NCBI GenBank assembly: GCA_002315275.1 | Contig: DCGN01000022.1 | Span: 1 to 8,612 of the forward strand | Direction of reading: 5' to 3' | DNA from: Clostridiales bacterium UBA1777 | Lineage (GTDB): Bacteria; Bacillota; Clostridia; Oscillospirales; Oscillospiraceae | DNA: 8,612 bases | The notes under the pieces: generated by a model | Database searches by the model: none | Told to the model about the DNA's origin: nothing | Seen by the model: only the letters and a program-made list of their open reading frames with translations | Made by a program: the position numbers and the translations under genes | In this document: positions 1 through 6,309 of the stretch, piece by piece | How positions within the stretch are numbered: position 1 is the stretch's first letter | Layout: every line of letters starts with the position of its first letter

Positions 1-810
1 TATCCCGGCTGGCACATTGAGTGCTCCGGCATATCCATGAAGCATCTCGGCGAGGATCTTGACATTCACTGCGGCGGCATTGACAACGCTTTCCCCCACC
101 ACACGAATGAAATAGCCCAGTCTGAGAGCTATCTCGGCCACAAATGGTGCAATTATTGGATGCACGTCCTCCACCTCAACACTAATGACGGTAAGATGAG
201 CAAGTCCAAGGGCGAGTTTCTCACGGTCTCTCTCCTCGAAGAAAAGGGCTATGATCCCCTTGCCTACCGTCTCTTCTGCCTGCAGAGCCACTACAGAAAG
301 AGCCTCGTTTTCACATGGGAGAACCTTGACAATGCTCAGGTCACCTACAACAAGCTCATCGCGAAGATCGCCGCTCTTGACCCGGATGACGGTGAGACAG
401 ATGAATCCGTCATCGCCTCCCTCAGAGAGAAGTTCACGGCTGCTCTTGACAACGATGTCAACACCTCTCTTGCTGTAACCGCACTCTATGACGTACTCAA
501 AGCCAACACGAACGGCAAGACAAAGCTCGCCGCTCTCGCAGACTTTGACACCGTTCTCGGCCTCAAGCTCATCGAGAAGGCCGCCGTCAAGCGCGCAGAG
601 CTCAAGAAGCAGGCTGCTGCCGCCGGTGTGTTCACCATCATCTCCGAGTCCGGCGAAGCCGATGCGGAGGTAGAGGCCAAGATTCAGGCACGTCAGGATG
701 CCAAGAAGGCCAAGAACTACGCCGAGGCTGACCGTCTCCGCAGCGAGCTGAAGGATGCCGGCATTGAGGTTACCGATATTCCCAACGGCGCAAAGTGGAA
801 GAGGATCTGA
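1..810 (+). CDS. cysS: Cysteinyl-tRNA synthetase, C-terminal part (5' end outside window)
   Basis: This class I aminoacyl-tRNA synthetase charges tRNA-Cys with cysteine in the cytoplasm, using ATP. The reading frame is open from base 1, so the gene is truncated by the window edge; about 269 codons are present of a family length near 460-470, and roughly the first 200 residues, including HIGH and the first zinc cysteine, are missing. Three zinc ligands are visible with the family spacing: Cys8 in GWHIECSG, then His33 and Glu37 in FPHHTNE (numbering within the fragment). The ATP-binding KMSKS motif is at residues 65-69, followed by the helical DALR-type region and a basic C-terminal anticodon-binding tail ending at TGA 808-810. 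One small departure is HCGG (Cys24) where many CysRS have HGGG; I believe this occurs in a clostridial subgroup. The gene converges on the DUF1002 gene and has its own terminator directly downstream. Confidence 0.97.
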   Translation, partial: YPGWHIECSGISMKHLGEDLDIHCGGIDNAFPHHTNEIAQSESYLGHKWCNYWMHVLHLNTNDGKMSKSKGEFLTVSLLEEKGYDPLAYRLFCLQSHYRKSLVFTWENLDNAQVTYNKLIAKIAALDPDDGETDESVIASLREKFTAALDNDVNTSLAVTALYDVLKANTNGKTKLAALADFDTVLGLKLIEKAAVKRAELKKQAAAAGVFTIISESGEADAEVEAKIQARQDAKKAKNYAEADRLRSELKDAGIEVTDIPNGAKWKRI

Positions 811-820
811 TCAAAACTGC

Positions 821-855
821 AACGGGTTGAGCGCAAAGCTCAACCCGTTATTTTT
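821..855 (+). terminator. Rho-independent terminator of cysS
   Basis: A 12-bp perfect stem (821-832 paired with 838-849, arm AACGGGTTGAGC) closes a 5-nt loop and is followed by TATTTTT. It begins 10 nt after the cysS stop codon. The U-tract lies only on the plus strand, so it should act on cysS transcripts. Confidence 0.9.
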
Positions 856-904
856 AATATCAAATACCCGCAGGGCTGTATCTGCCCTGCGGGTATTTGA
901 TATT
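856..904. terminator. Perfect 21-bp hairpin, probable bidirectional terminator
   Basis: Bases 856-876 and 884-904 are exact reverse complements over 21 bp, with a 7-nt loop (TGTATCT). The inner stem is GC-rich (CCCGCAGGGC) and the outer part is AT-rich, so on either strand the GC core is followed by a T-rich stretch (TATTTGATATT on the minus strand). It abuts the DUF1002 stop codon at 906-908 and sits immediately after the cysS terminator. Its most likely role is terminating the minus-strand DUF1002 transcript and backing up cysS termination. It lacks a classical uninterrupted T-run on either side, so the terminator role is inferred. Confidence 0.7.
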
Positions 905-905
905 A

Positions 906-1784
906 TCAGAGATGGAGAATGTCCTTGATCTTCTCAAAGAAGCTCTGCACGGACGTGACTACCTTTTTTGCCGTCTGCAGGAAGCCGACCACCTTTGTCT
1001 TTGCGTCAGAGACCTTTTTTAGCGTGCTCTGCACCTCTTCTACCCTTGCCTTGAGAGAATCTGCGTCGAGGCCCTCAAGCGAGCGGCAGAGGTCAATAAG
1101 CTGCTGTATCTGCGTGTCCGTCAAGGTGACGTTGTACTGCGCGGCGATGGCAATTATCTCTGATCTGATCTCCTCGTCCGTCATATTCTGAGTCTCATCG
1201 AGCATGAGCTTCAGCTCGTTAACAATGGACATGGAGTCCATGTTGCCGATCTCCTCGGCAAGCTCTCCCGTGATGGTGAGCTCCTGCGTGCTGACGAGCT
1301 TTGCCACATCGTCAAGCTTGTTGCCGGTTATATCCTCATAGGCCTTGTAAATGCCGGTCAGAGCAGCCGTACCGCTGACTTCAAACGGAGCCGCGACGAC
1401 TATCTTCGCATCCGTAATGCCGGCAGTTGCAAGCGCGCTGATGTACATTTCGCTTGTGCACCATGTGATGTTGCTCGTTGTGACATCCATGCCTGCGCCG
1501 TTTTCGAGCATCTCGACGTATACGCAGGAAATGGAGCGCGTGCCGATGATGGAGCTGTCAACATAGCCCTCGAGATAAGCTCTCTCCTCGGCATTTGTCA
1601 TCGTAAGCTCTTTTACGCTGCCCTTTGCAACGCCGAACATCTGATAAACGCTTGCTACCTGCTCGGAATCAAGATCTGCTCCGATGACTGCGCGGGCATC
1701 TCCCGCATCGGCAAATGCCGCTGTTCCTATAGACGCAAACAAAAGCACCGCCAAAAGCAGACATGCAATTCTTTTTATTTTCAT
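906..1784 (-). CDS. Exported DUF1002 (YpuA-like) protein
   Basis: A 292-residue protein of unknown biochemical role, in the DUF1002 family found in Firmicutes (Bacillus YpuA). A signal peptide is clear: basic start MKIKR, hydrophobic stretch at about 7-24, probable cleavage after AFA near residue 25. I see no lipobox, so it is likely released or loosely attached. Residues about 30-180 carry the family-like core, including GTRSISCVYVEML (81-93), CTSEMYISALATAGITDA (109-126) and VAAPFEVSGTAALTGIYKAYE (130-150). The last 100 residues are predicted helical, ending in a Lys-rich amphipathic segment (about 245-292) that could be a coiled coil or membrane-surface helix. Two cysteines in the core (87 and 109) might pair outside the cell. 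Start ATG 1784-1782 is preceded by AAAGGATGG at 1799-1791, 6 nt away. It is convergent with cysS and divergent from the symporter. The family call is from recognition of its motifs; the function is unknown. Confidence 0.85.
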   Translation of the reverse strand: MKIKRIACLLLAVLLFASIGTAAFADAGDARAVIGADLDSEQVASVYQMFGVAKGSVKELTMTNAEERAYLEGYVDSSIIGTRSISCVYVEMLENGAGMDVTTSNITWCTSEMYISALATAGITDAKIVVAAPFEVSGTAALTGIYKAYEDITGNKLDDVAKLVSTQELTITGELAEEIGNMDSMSIVNELKLMLDETQNMTDEEIRSEIIAIAAQYNVTLTDTQIQQLIDLCRSLEGLDADSLKARVEEVQSTLKKVSDAKTKVVGFLQTAKKVVTSVQSFFEKIKDILHL

Positions 1785-1818
1785 TTATTACCATCCTTTC
1801 GAGTTGATATTCATATGA

Positions 1819-1830
1819 CGAATATATTCG
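1819..1830. repeat. 12-bp perfect palindrome CGAATATATTCG
   Basis: The sequence equals its own reverse complement. It lies between the possible DUF1002 -10 element and that gene's ribosome binding site, where a bound repressor could block transcription. No regulator gene is present in the window to match it to; the operator role is a guess. Confidence 0.35.
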
Positions 1831-1843
1831 GGAAAAGTTCCGT

Positions 1844-1849
1844 ATTATA
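1844..1849 (-). promoter_or_regulatory. Possible -10 element for the DUF1002 gene
   Basis: A perfect TATAAT reads on the minus strand, which would start transcription near 1837, about 50 nt before the ATG. The hexamers 16-18 bp upstream (such as ACACGG) do not resemble TTGACA, so this is a half-supported promoter. Confidence 0.3.
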
Positions 1850-1871
1850 TTCTGTCAGCCGAAACACCGTG

Positions 1872-1883
1872 TATGTTAACATA
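1872..1883. repeat. 12-bp perfect palindrome TATGTTAACATA
   Basis: A self-complementary sequence in the divergent spacer, overlapping the best -35-like hexamer (TTAACA, 1876-1881) for the symporter gene. This placement would suit an operator. AT-rich DNA produces short palindromes by chance, so support is limited. Confidence 0.35.
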
Positions 1884-1903
1884 ACTTGTTGTAAAAGTAA
1901 AGT
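1876..1903 (+). promoter_or_regulatory. Weak candidate promoter for the symporter gene
   Basis: TTAACA (1876-1881, five of six to TTGACA) and TAAAGT (1898-1903, four of six to TATAAT) are separated by 16 bp. Transcription would start near 1910, leaving only about 9 nt before ATG 1919. This fits the absence of a recognisable Shine-Dalgarno sequence there, but makes the promoter or the start uncertain. Confidence 0.3.
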
Positions 1904-1918
1904 GAAAAAAGATGAACA

Positions 1919-3226
1919 ATGCTTAAGGTATTATCATTTTTAAATTCCGCGCTTTGGTCATGGTTCTTTCTGCCGTGCACGCTGTCCTGCGGGATATTGC
2001 TCACGGTCAGATCGCGCGCTATTCAGCTCCGCAGGCTCCCCGATGCGCTGCTGCTCCCGTTTTCCGAGAGGAACGTCAGCTCAGAGAGCTATTCCTCAGG
2101 TCAGGCCGCCTCAACAGCTCTTGCCTCGACCGTCGGCACGGGCAACGTCATAGGCACGGCGCAGGCTATCGCTATGGGCGGAATCGGCGCGGTATTCTGG
2201 ATGTGGGTCGCTGCCGCGCTCGCGATGGTCATAAAATACGCAGAGATTTATCTGTCGGTCCTCTTCCGCGGTTCAGACAGTTCCGGCAGTCCAATGCGTT
2301 ATATTGAGAAAAGCCTCGGTAAACGCTGTGCGGCGTTTTACGCGATGTGCGCCGTTTGCTCGGCGCTCGGTATGGGATGCACTGTGCAGGCAAACGGGTG
2401 CGTGTCTGCATTAATGAGCGCGCTTGAGCTTAATTATCAGCCGTATGCCGGCATTTCGCTTCCCGCAAAAGCGATACTCGGCGCTGTTATCGCCGCCGCA
2501 GTGGCCGTCATTCTCGCAAGAGGAATAGACTCGGTCGGAAAAGCCGCGGAAAGGCTCGTTCCGTTTATGAGCGTCGGATTTATTATTCTCTGTATCGCGG
2601 TGCTGGCAGCAAAAGTCGATGCCATACTTCCCGCACTTTCGTCGATAGTCAAAGAGGCGTTTTCGCCGCGTGCGGAGATAGGCGGAGCAGTCGGCGCATG
2701 TATTCAATGGGGTCTTCGCAGAGGAGCATTTTCCAATGAAGCGGGGCTTGGATCTGCCGCTCTTGCTCACGGCTCGGTAGCCGATACGACACCGTCACGC
2801 GAGGCACTTTGGGGAATATTCGAGGTGTTTGTCGATACTGTCCTCATCTGCTCTGCCGCAGCTCTCGTCATCATCTGCAGCGGGGTACACATACCGTACG
2901 GCTCGGCTCCCGGCGCAGAGCTGATGGCAAATGCCGTAAGCGCTGTATTTCGGGGCAAAGCCGCAGCACTATTCTTCTGCGCCGCTCTTGCGCTGTTCGC
3001 GTTTACGTCGATCCTCGGCTGGTCGGCCTATATGCAGCTCAGCGTGAGGTACTTGTTCGGCGTTGATGCAAGGCTTTTATGCGCATGCGCGTCTGCAGCG
3101 GCGGCATTTCTCGGCGCTGTTCTGCCCGTAGATACCGTTTGGATAGCAGCGGACCTTTTCAACGCTCTGATGTCTGTCCCGAATTTCATCGCGCTGTTCC
3201 TTCTGTCGGACAGAGTTAAGCAATAA
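1919..3226 (+). CDS. Sodium:alanine/glycine symporter (AGCS family)
   Basis: An integral membrane transporter of the alanine/glycine:cation symporter family, expected to import a small neutral amino acid with sodium. Family hallmarks appear in order: a first membrane helix leading to LTVRSRAIQLRRL (28-40), TVGTGNVIGTAQAIAMGG (71-88), GAVFWMWVAAALAMVIKYAE (90-109), the signature FSNEAGLGSA (271-280) and the final FNALMSVPNFIALFLLS (414-430). About ten or eleven hydrophobic segments are evident. At 435 residues it is slightly shorter than the usual 450-500. Two positions look atypical: the segment after ILGWS reads AYMQ (370-373) where many members have YYGE, and PMRYI replaces the common PMYYI. 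The substrate may therefore differ. The ATG at 1919 follows an in-frame stop at 1913 and is the only start that keeps the first helix, yet it has no good Shine-Dalgarno sequence (AAAAAAGATGAAC precedes it). The gene is monocistronic and convergent with the radical SAM gene. Confidence 0.93.
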   Translation: MLKVLSFLNSALWSWFFLPCTLSCGILLTVRSRAIQLRRLPDALLLPFSERNVSSESYSSGQAASTALASTVGTGNVIGTAQAIAMGGIGAVFWMWVAAALAMVIKYAEIYLSVLFRGSDSSGSPMRYIEKSLGKRCAAFYAMCAVCSALGMGCTVQANGCVSALMSALELNYQPYAGISLPAKAILGAVIAAAVAVILARGIDSVGKAAERLVPFMSVGFIILCIAVLAAKVDAILPALSSIVKEAFSPRAEIGGAVGACIQWGLRRGAFSNEAGLGSAALAHGSVADTTPSREALWGIFEVFVDTVLICSAAALVIICSGVHIPYGSAPGAELMANAVSAVFRGKAAALFFCAALALFAFTSILGWSAYMQLSVRYLFGVDARLLCACASAAAAFLGAVLPVDTVWIAADLFNALMSVPNFIALFLLSDRVKQ

Positions 3227-3303
3227 TTAACATAATTTAGTTAGCATAACATTATTAACATATATTGTATAACATAATTTATTTTACATAATATTCGAAG
3301 CTG
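3227..3303. other. AT-rich convergent spacer with repeated AACATAAT words
   Basis: This spacer is far more AT-rich than its surroundings. AACATAATTTA occurs exactly twice (3229-3239 and 3271-3281), with looser copies (AACATT, TTAACATATA, TTTACATAATA) between and after. I see no coding sequence and no convincing terminator for the plus-strand symporter gene here. Confidence 0.5.
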
Positions 3304-3337
3304 TATATAAGAAAGGCGCTCCGTATCAGAAGCGCCT
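3304..3337 (-). terminator. Probable terminator of the dnaX-ybaB-GH2-radical SAM block
   Basis: On the minus strand AGGCGCT (3337-3331) pairs with AGCGCCT (3320-3314) across a 10-nt loop, followed by TTCTTATAT. The left arm includes the last sense codons of the radical SAM gene and the loop holds its TGA stop. The 7-bp stem and broken T-tract make it moderate in strength. Confidence 0.5.
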
Positions 3338-4153
3338 CGAATAACCGCAGGTCCTGCACAGCGGTTCGACCGCCTTCCTCTGCGAAAACCCGTTATATAT
3401 GTTTTTTGCTCTCTCGGACGAGAGAATTTCGTCAAGCTCAGTTTCAAACAGATTTCCGAGCGGGATATCGCCATTGTGATCAAGGCAGCACGGCACAACA
3501 GTTCCGTCACACAGCACGCCTATTTGGTCTCTCAGCCCGTAGCAGAAGCACTTATCGCCTCTGTCATCCGTGCTTAGGTCCGGCCAATCAAACTTGTCTC
3601 CGTCCTCAAGATATACTCTGTCCGCAAGCACTCTGCTCTGCCTGCTCATTCTCCACGGCTTCGGAAAATGCTTTTCAATGATCTCCTCAATATTACCGTT
3701 GAGCGAATCCGCTCCGTTTCTGTTCCAAAGCCTCATCTCGCAGAGCTTCCCGCTCTCCCCTGCCCGCTTTGCAAAGGTTGCACATTGGTTAACATAATTA
3801 CAGGGGTCAAATCCGTCATTCGCTTCAAAGGACTGGAGCGAGATGTTTATCTTATGCACGGCCGGAGAAGCAAGCACCGCATCCCCCACCTTGCCGAGCA
3901 GCGTTCCGTTCGTCGTAATCATGACCTTGAAGCCGAGCCTGCCCGCTGTTTTGAGGATATGCGGCAGTTCCGGGTGCAGAAGCGGCTCGCCCATCAGGTG
4001 CAGATAAATGTATGCCGTGTGTCCTACGAGCTTTCCGGCAATACGTTCGAACTCCTCGGCACTCATAAACTTCTTTGCTCTGACTGTGCCGGGGCAAAAC
4101 GAGCATTTCAGATTGCACACATTTGTTATTTCGATGTATGCCTTTCTCAGCAT
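3326..4153 (-). CDS. Radical SAM protein with SPASM/Twitch-type C-terminus
   Basis: A 275-residue iron-sulfur enzyme expected to cleave S-adenosylmethionine reductively. The cluster motif CNLKCSFC is at 13-20 (Cys13, 17, 20). MGEPLLHPE (54-62) matches the SAM-binding GGEP region, and ITTNGTLL (79-86) and INISLQS (102-108) match later barrel strands. The C-terminus carries a second cysteine set: Cys202, 204, 215, 222, 223, 266 and 269, arranged as in short SPASM or Twitch domains that bind an auxiliary 4Fe-4S cluster (GTVVPCCLDHNGDIPLGNL at 217-235). Such proteins often modify peptides or act as maturases, but I see no substrate peptide nearby and cannot name the reaction. ATG 4153 is chosen because AGGAG (4165-4161) lies 7 nt upstream and family similarity begins there; the in-frame ATG at 4222 adds 23 unfamiliar residues and lacks a good ribosome site. 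The gene follows the GH2 gene by 84 nt, so it may share its transcript. Confidence 0.88.
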   Translation of the reverse strand: MLRKAYIEITNVCNLKCSFCPGTVRAKKFMSAEEFERIAGKLVGHTAYIYLHLMGEPLLHPELPHILKTAGRLGFKVMITTNGTLLGKVGDAVLASPAVHKINISLQSFEANDGFDPCNYVNQCATFAKRAGESGKLCEMRLWNRNGADSLNGNIEEIIEKHFPKPWRMSRQSRVLADRVYLEDGDKFDWPDLSTDDRGDKCFCYGLRDQIGVLCDGTVVPCCLDHNGDIPLGNLFETELDEILSSERAKNIYNGFSQRKAVEPLCRTCGYSRRF

Positions 4154-4160
4154 GGCATTT

Positions 4161-4165
4161 CTCCT
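4161..4165 (-). promoter_or_regulatory. Ribosome binding site that fixes the radical SAM start
   Basis: AGGAG on the minus strand, 7 nt from ATG 4153. It supports this start over the longer in-frame candidate at 4222. Confidence 0.75.
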
Positions 4166-4237
4166 ATCGGGACTTAAGCTTAAGCGAGGGATCAATGCTG
4201 CTCTATCCCCCGCTGTTTTCATCTTATATCTGCTCTG

Positions 4238-5932
4238 TCAGTCGTTCATCCTGCCGACAATGCTCCTCATTATCTCGGGCGCAAGCTTCACAGCGCGTCT
4301 GTCATAGGTAATGAGGCCGTTCAGCTCGTTTTCAACATCTGTCAGCTGTGTATAAACTGCCGCGGAAAGGCCTTTCATTTTAGCGTCGCATATATTCGCG
4401 TAAAGCTCCTCAAGGCCTATCTCAAGCTGCGCGGGAGTCTCAAACTTCTTATAGCCGAACAGCTTGTTCGCATATGTGTGTCCGAAGACGAAGTGGCTGT
4501 AGCCGCCGAACTCGCTGAGTACGACCGCTCTGTCCTTTTTATCCCTGCGGAATCTGTACTTGCGGAAGTACACATGCCAGCTCTTCACGTCGCTTATGCC
4601 CTGATCGTGCCAGCCCGACGCGTGGTCTATAGTGCGTGTCTTGTCCATTGAGCGTATAAGGTCGCATGCCTTTGCCGAATCGAACTGACCCCATCCCTCA
4701 TTGAATGGCACCCACATCGCAATGCACGGGCAATTATAGAGATGCCCTATCATCTCGCCGAGCTCCTTCGTAAACGCCCCGCGCTCCGACGCGTCACCTC
4801 TGGCGAAGAGGAAATACGCGTTGTCCGGGATATGAATATTCGTAAACAGCGGCGCGGTAATCACGGGTGCAAGGTATTTGCCTCCCCCGCTCGGCATATC
4901 CTGCCACACTAGCATTCCGAGCCTGTCGCAATGGTAATACCATCTCAGCGGCTCGACCTTTATATGCTTTCTGATCATATTAAAGCCCATCGCCTTCGCC
5001 GTGCGGATATCGTTTATCATAGCCTCATCGGTCGGGGCAGTGTAGAGCCCGTCCGGCCAGTATCCCTGGTCGAGAAGGCCGTTGTGGAAGTACGGCTTGC
5101 CGTTCAGGAAAAGCCTCGGTGTGCCGTTTTCGTCTCTCTCCGCGGAGAACTTTCGCATAGCGAAATAGCTCTGCACGCTGTCCTCTCCGCACTTGACCTC
5201 AAAATTATAGAGCTTCGGGTGCTCGGGAGACCATGCCTCAAATCCGGGAACGGGAATGCTTGCGGGCAGGGTGTACTCATTGCCGTTAAACACGGCGCGT
5301 GCAGTCTCCCCGCCGATAACATCCGCCGATATCTCAACGCATGCGCTGTCATAATCCGGCGTTATTCTGAGTGCCGAAATATAGCTCTCAGGCACTGCTT
5401 CCATCCAAACGCTCTGCCATATGCCGCTCTGCTTTGTGTACCATATGCCGCCCGGATGCGAGCTCTGCTTGCCTCTTGTGCGCTGGCCCCTGTCCGTCTC
5501 ATCCGTCACGCGGACGGTGACCGTCATCTCCCCGTTTTCAACGGCATCGGTCACGTCAGCCTCAAACGGCAGATATCCTCCGACATGGTGTGCCACCTGA
5601 GAGGCGTTGACCCAAACTGTCGCCTCCTGATCCGCGGCATCGAAGTGAAGAATGACCCGCTTTCCCGAAAAGGTTTCGGGCAGAGTTATCTTTCGTCTGT
5701 ACCATAGAGACTCGCCGGTCTTCGTCACATGGTGAGTTCCCGAAAGGCTCGTTTCGGGTGAAAACGGAACAGTTATCACGCCGTCATACGTTTTCGGGTG
5801 TCTGCCCGAGTCCGTAACGGTGAAATCCCATTGTCCGTTCAGATTGACCCATTCTCTGCGAACAAGCTGAGGCCTCGGGTATTCCGGAAACGGCGCACTC
5901 CGATCAACGCTGTCGGTCCACTCGGTGTTCAT
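4238..5932 (-). CDS. Glycoside hydrolase family 2 enzyme (beta-galactosidase/glucuronidase-like)
   Basis: A 564-residue retaining exo-glycosidase. The N-terminal sugar-binding domain runs over about 10-180 (RREWVNLNGQWDF at 25-37, LWYRRKI at 76-82, VWVNASQVAHHVGGYLPFE at 106-124, SGIWQSVWME at 169-178). A short immunoglobulin-like domain follows to about 262, then the TIM barrel from about 272 (LFLNGKPYFHNGLLDQGYW; GFNMIRKHIKVEPLRWY at 316-332). The probable acid/base is Glu412 in PFNEGWGQ and the nucleophile Glu474 in VLSEFGGY; both family positions are intact. The end, YTQLTDVENELNGLITYDRR (527-546), is typical of this GH2 group. There is no signal peptide, so it acts in the cytoplasm on imported glycosides. 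It is far shorter than LacZ (about 1000 residues) and near glucuronidase length; the substrate is unknown. The start lies 3 nt after the ybaB stop with only a weak upstream GGAA, suggesting translational coupling. It occupies the place where recR usually sits. Confidence 0.93.
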   Translation of the reverse strand: MNTEWTDSVDRSAPFPEYPRPQLVRREWVNLNGQWDFTVTDSGRHPKTYDGVITVPFSPETSLSGTHHVTKTGESLWYRRKITLPETFSGKRVILHFDAADQEATVWVNASQVAHHVGGYLPFEADVTDAVENGEMTVTVRVTDETDRGQRTRGKQSSHPGGIWYTKQSGIWQSVWMEAVPESYISALRITPDYDSACVEISADVIGGETARAVFNGNEYTLPASIPVPGFEAWSPEHPKLYNFEVKCGEDSVQSYFAMRKFSAERDENGTPRLFLNGKPYFHNGLLDQGYWPDGLYTAPTDEAMINDIRTAKAMGFNMIRKHIKVEPLRWYYHCDRLGMLVWQDMPSGGGKYLAPVITAPLFTNIHIPDNAYFLFARGDASERGAFTKELGEMIGHLYNCPCIAMWVPFNEGWGQFDSAKACDLIRSMDKTRTIDHASGWHDQGISDVKSWHVYFRKYRFRRDKKDRAVVLSEFGGYSHFVFGHTYANKLFGYKKFETPAQLEIGLEELYANICDAKMKGLSAAVYTQLTDVENELNGLITYDRRAVKLAPEIMRSIVGRMND

Positions 5933-5935
5933 GAA

Positions 5936-6286
5936 TTAAAACATTCCGGGGAATCCGCCGAGACCGCCGGAGAACTTGGAATATGCGGAAGAGCTTTTCT
6001 CGTCAACGAGCTTGATCGCGCCGTTTACCGCGGCAATGATCATGTCCTGCAGCATCTCGACATCCTCGGGATCAACTGTCTCAGGGTCTATAACGAGAGA
6101 CTCAAGCTGCTTGGAGCCGTTTACGACCGCCTTTACAGCGCCTCCGCCCGCAGTAAACTCAAACGTAGAAGCCTCGAGCTCCTGCTGCATTTTGAGAATG
6201 TCCTGCTGCATCTTCTGTGCCTGACGCATCATGTTCATCTGATTACCGCCGCCGGGATAACCGCCGCGAAAACCGCCTTTTGCCAT
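5936..6286 (-). CDS. ybaB: YbaB/EbfC nucleoid-associated DNA-binding protein
   Basis: A 116-residue homodimeric DNA-binding protein of the YbaB/EbfC family, in the cytoplasm on the nucleoid. The family core is clear: the helix MRQAQKMQQDILKMQQELE (20-38), then FEFTAGGGAVKAVVNGSKQL (42-61), LVIDPETVDPEDVEMLQDMI (64-83) and AAVNGAIKLVDEK (85-97). Both ends are glycine-rich (GGFRGGYPGGG at 4-14 and GGLGGFPGMF at 107-116), common in Firmicute members. Start ATG 6286 has a strong GGAGG (6299-6295) 8 nt upstream. It lies 23 nt after dnaX on the same strand, matching the conserved dnaX-ybaB pairing. Normally recR would follow; here a glycosidase gene does. Confidence 0.96.
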   Translation of the reverse strand: MAKGGFRGGYPGGGNQMNMMRQAQKMQQDILKMQQELEASTFEFTAGGGAVKAVVNGSKQLESLVIDPETVDPEDVEMLQDMIIAAVNGAIKLVDEKSSSAYSKFSGGLGGFPGMF

Positions 6287-6294
6287 AATTATTT

Positions 6295-6299
6295 CCTCC
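6295..6299 (-). promoter_or_regulatory. Strong ribosome binding site of ybaB
   Basis: GGAGG on the minus strand, 8 nt before ATG 6286 and just after the dnaX stop. It allows ybaB to be translated independently of dnaX within one mRNA. Confidence 0.8.
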
Positions 6300-6309
6300 G
6301 AATTATTAA

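Noticed and set aside
1902..1943. Possible 13-codon leader peptide from GTG 1902 overlapping the symporter start
   Set aside because: There is no ribosome site and no run of regulatory codons or attenuator hairpin, so it is most likely chance.
4173..4184. Perfect palindrome CTTAAGCTTAAG between the GH2 and radical SAM genes
   Set aside because: It is built from nested short palindromes, is 12 bp with no promoter next to it, and lies inside a probable transcript. I give it no function.
4154..4222. Longer N-terminus for the radical SAM protein from ATG 4222
   Set aside because: There is no good ribosome site at 4222, whereas AGGAG is ideally spaced for ATG 4153, where family similarity begins.
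4931..5707. 258-codon plus-strand frame opposite the GH2 gene
   Set aside because: The minus-strand frame has intact GH2 domains and catalytic residues. The plus-strand translation has no recognisable domain and is a shadow from high-GC third positions.
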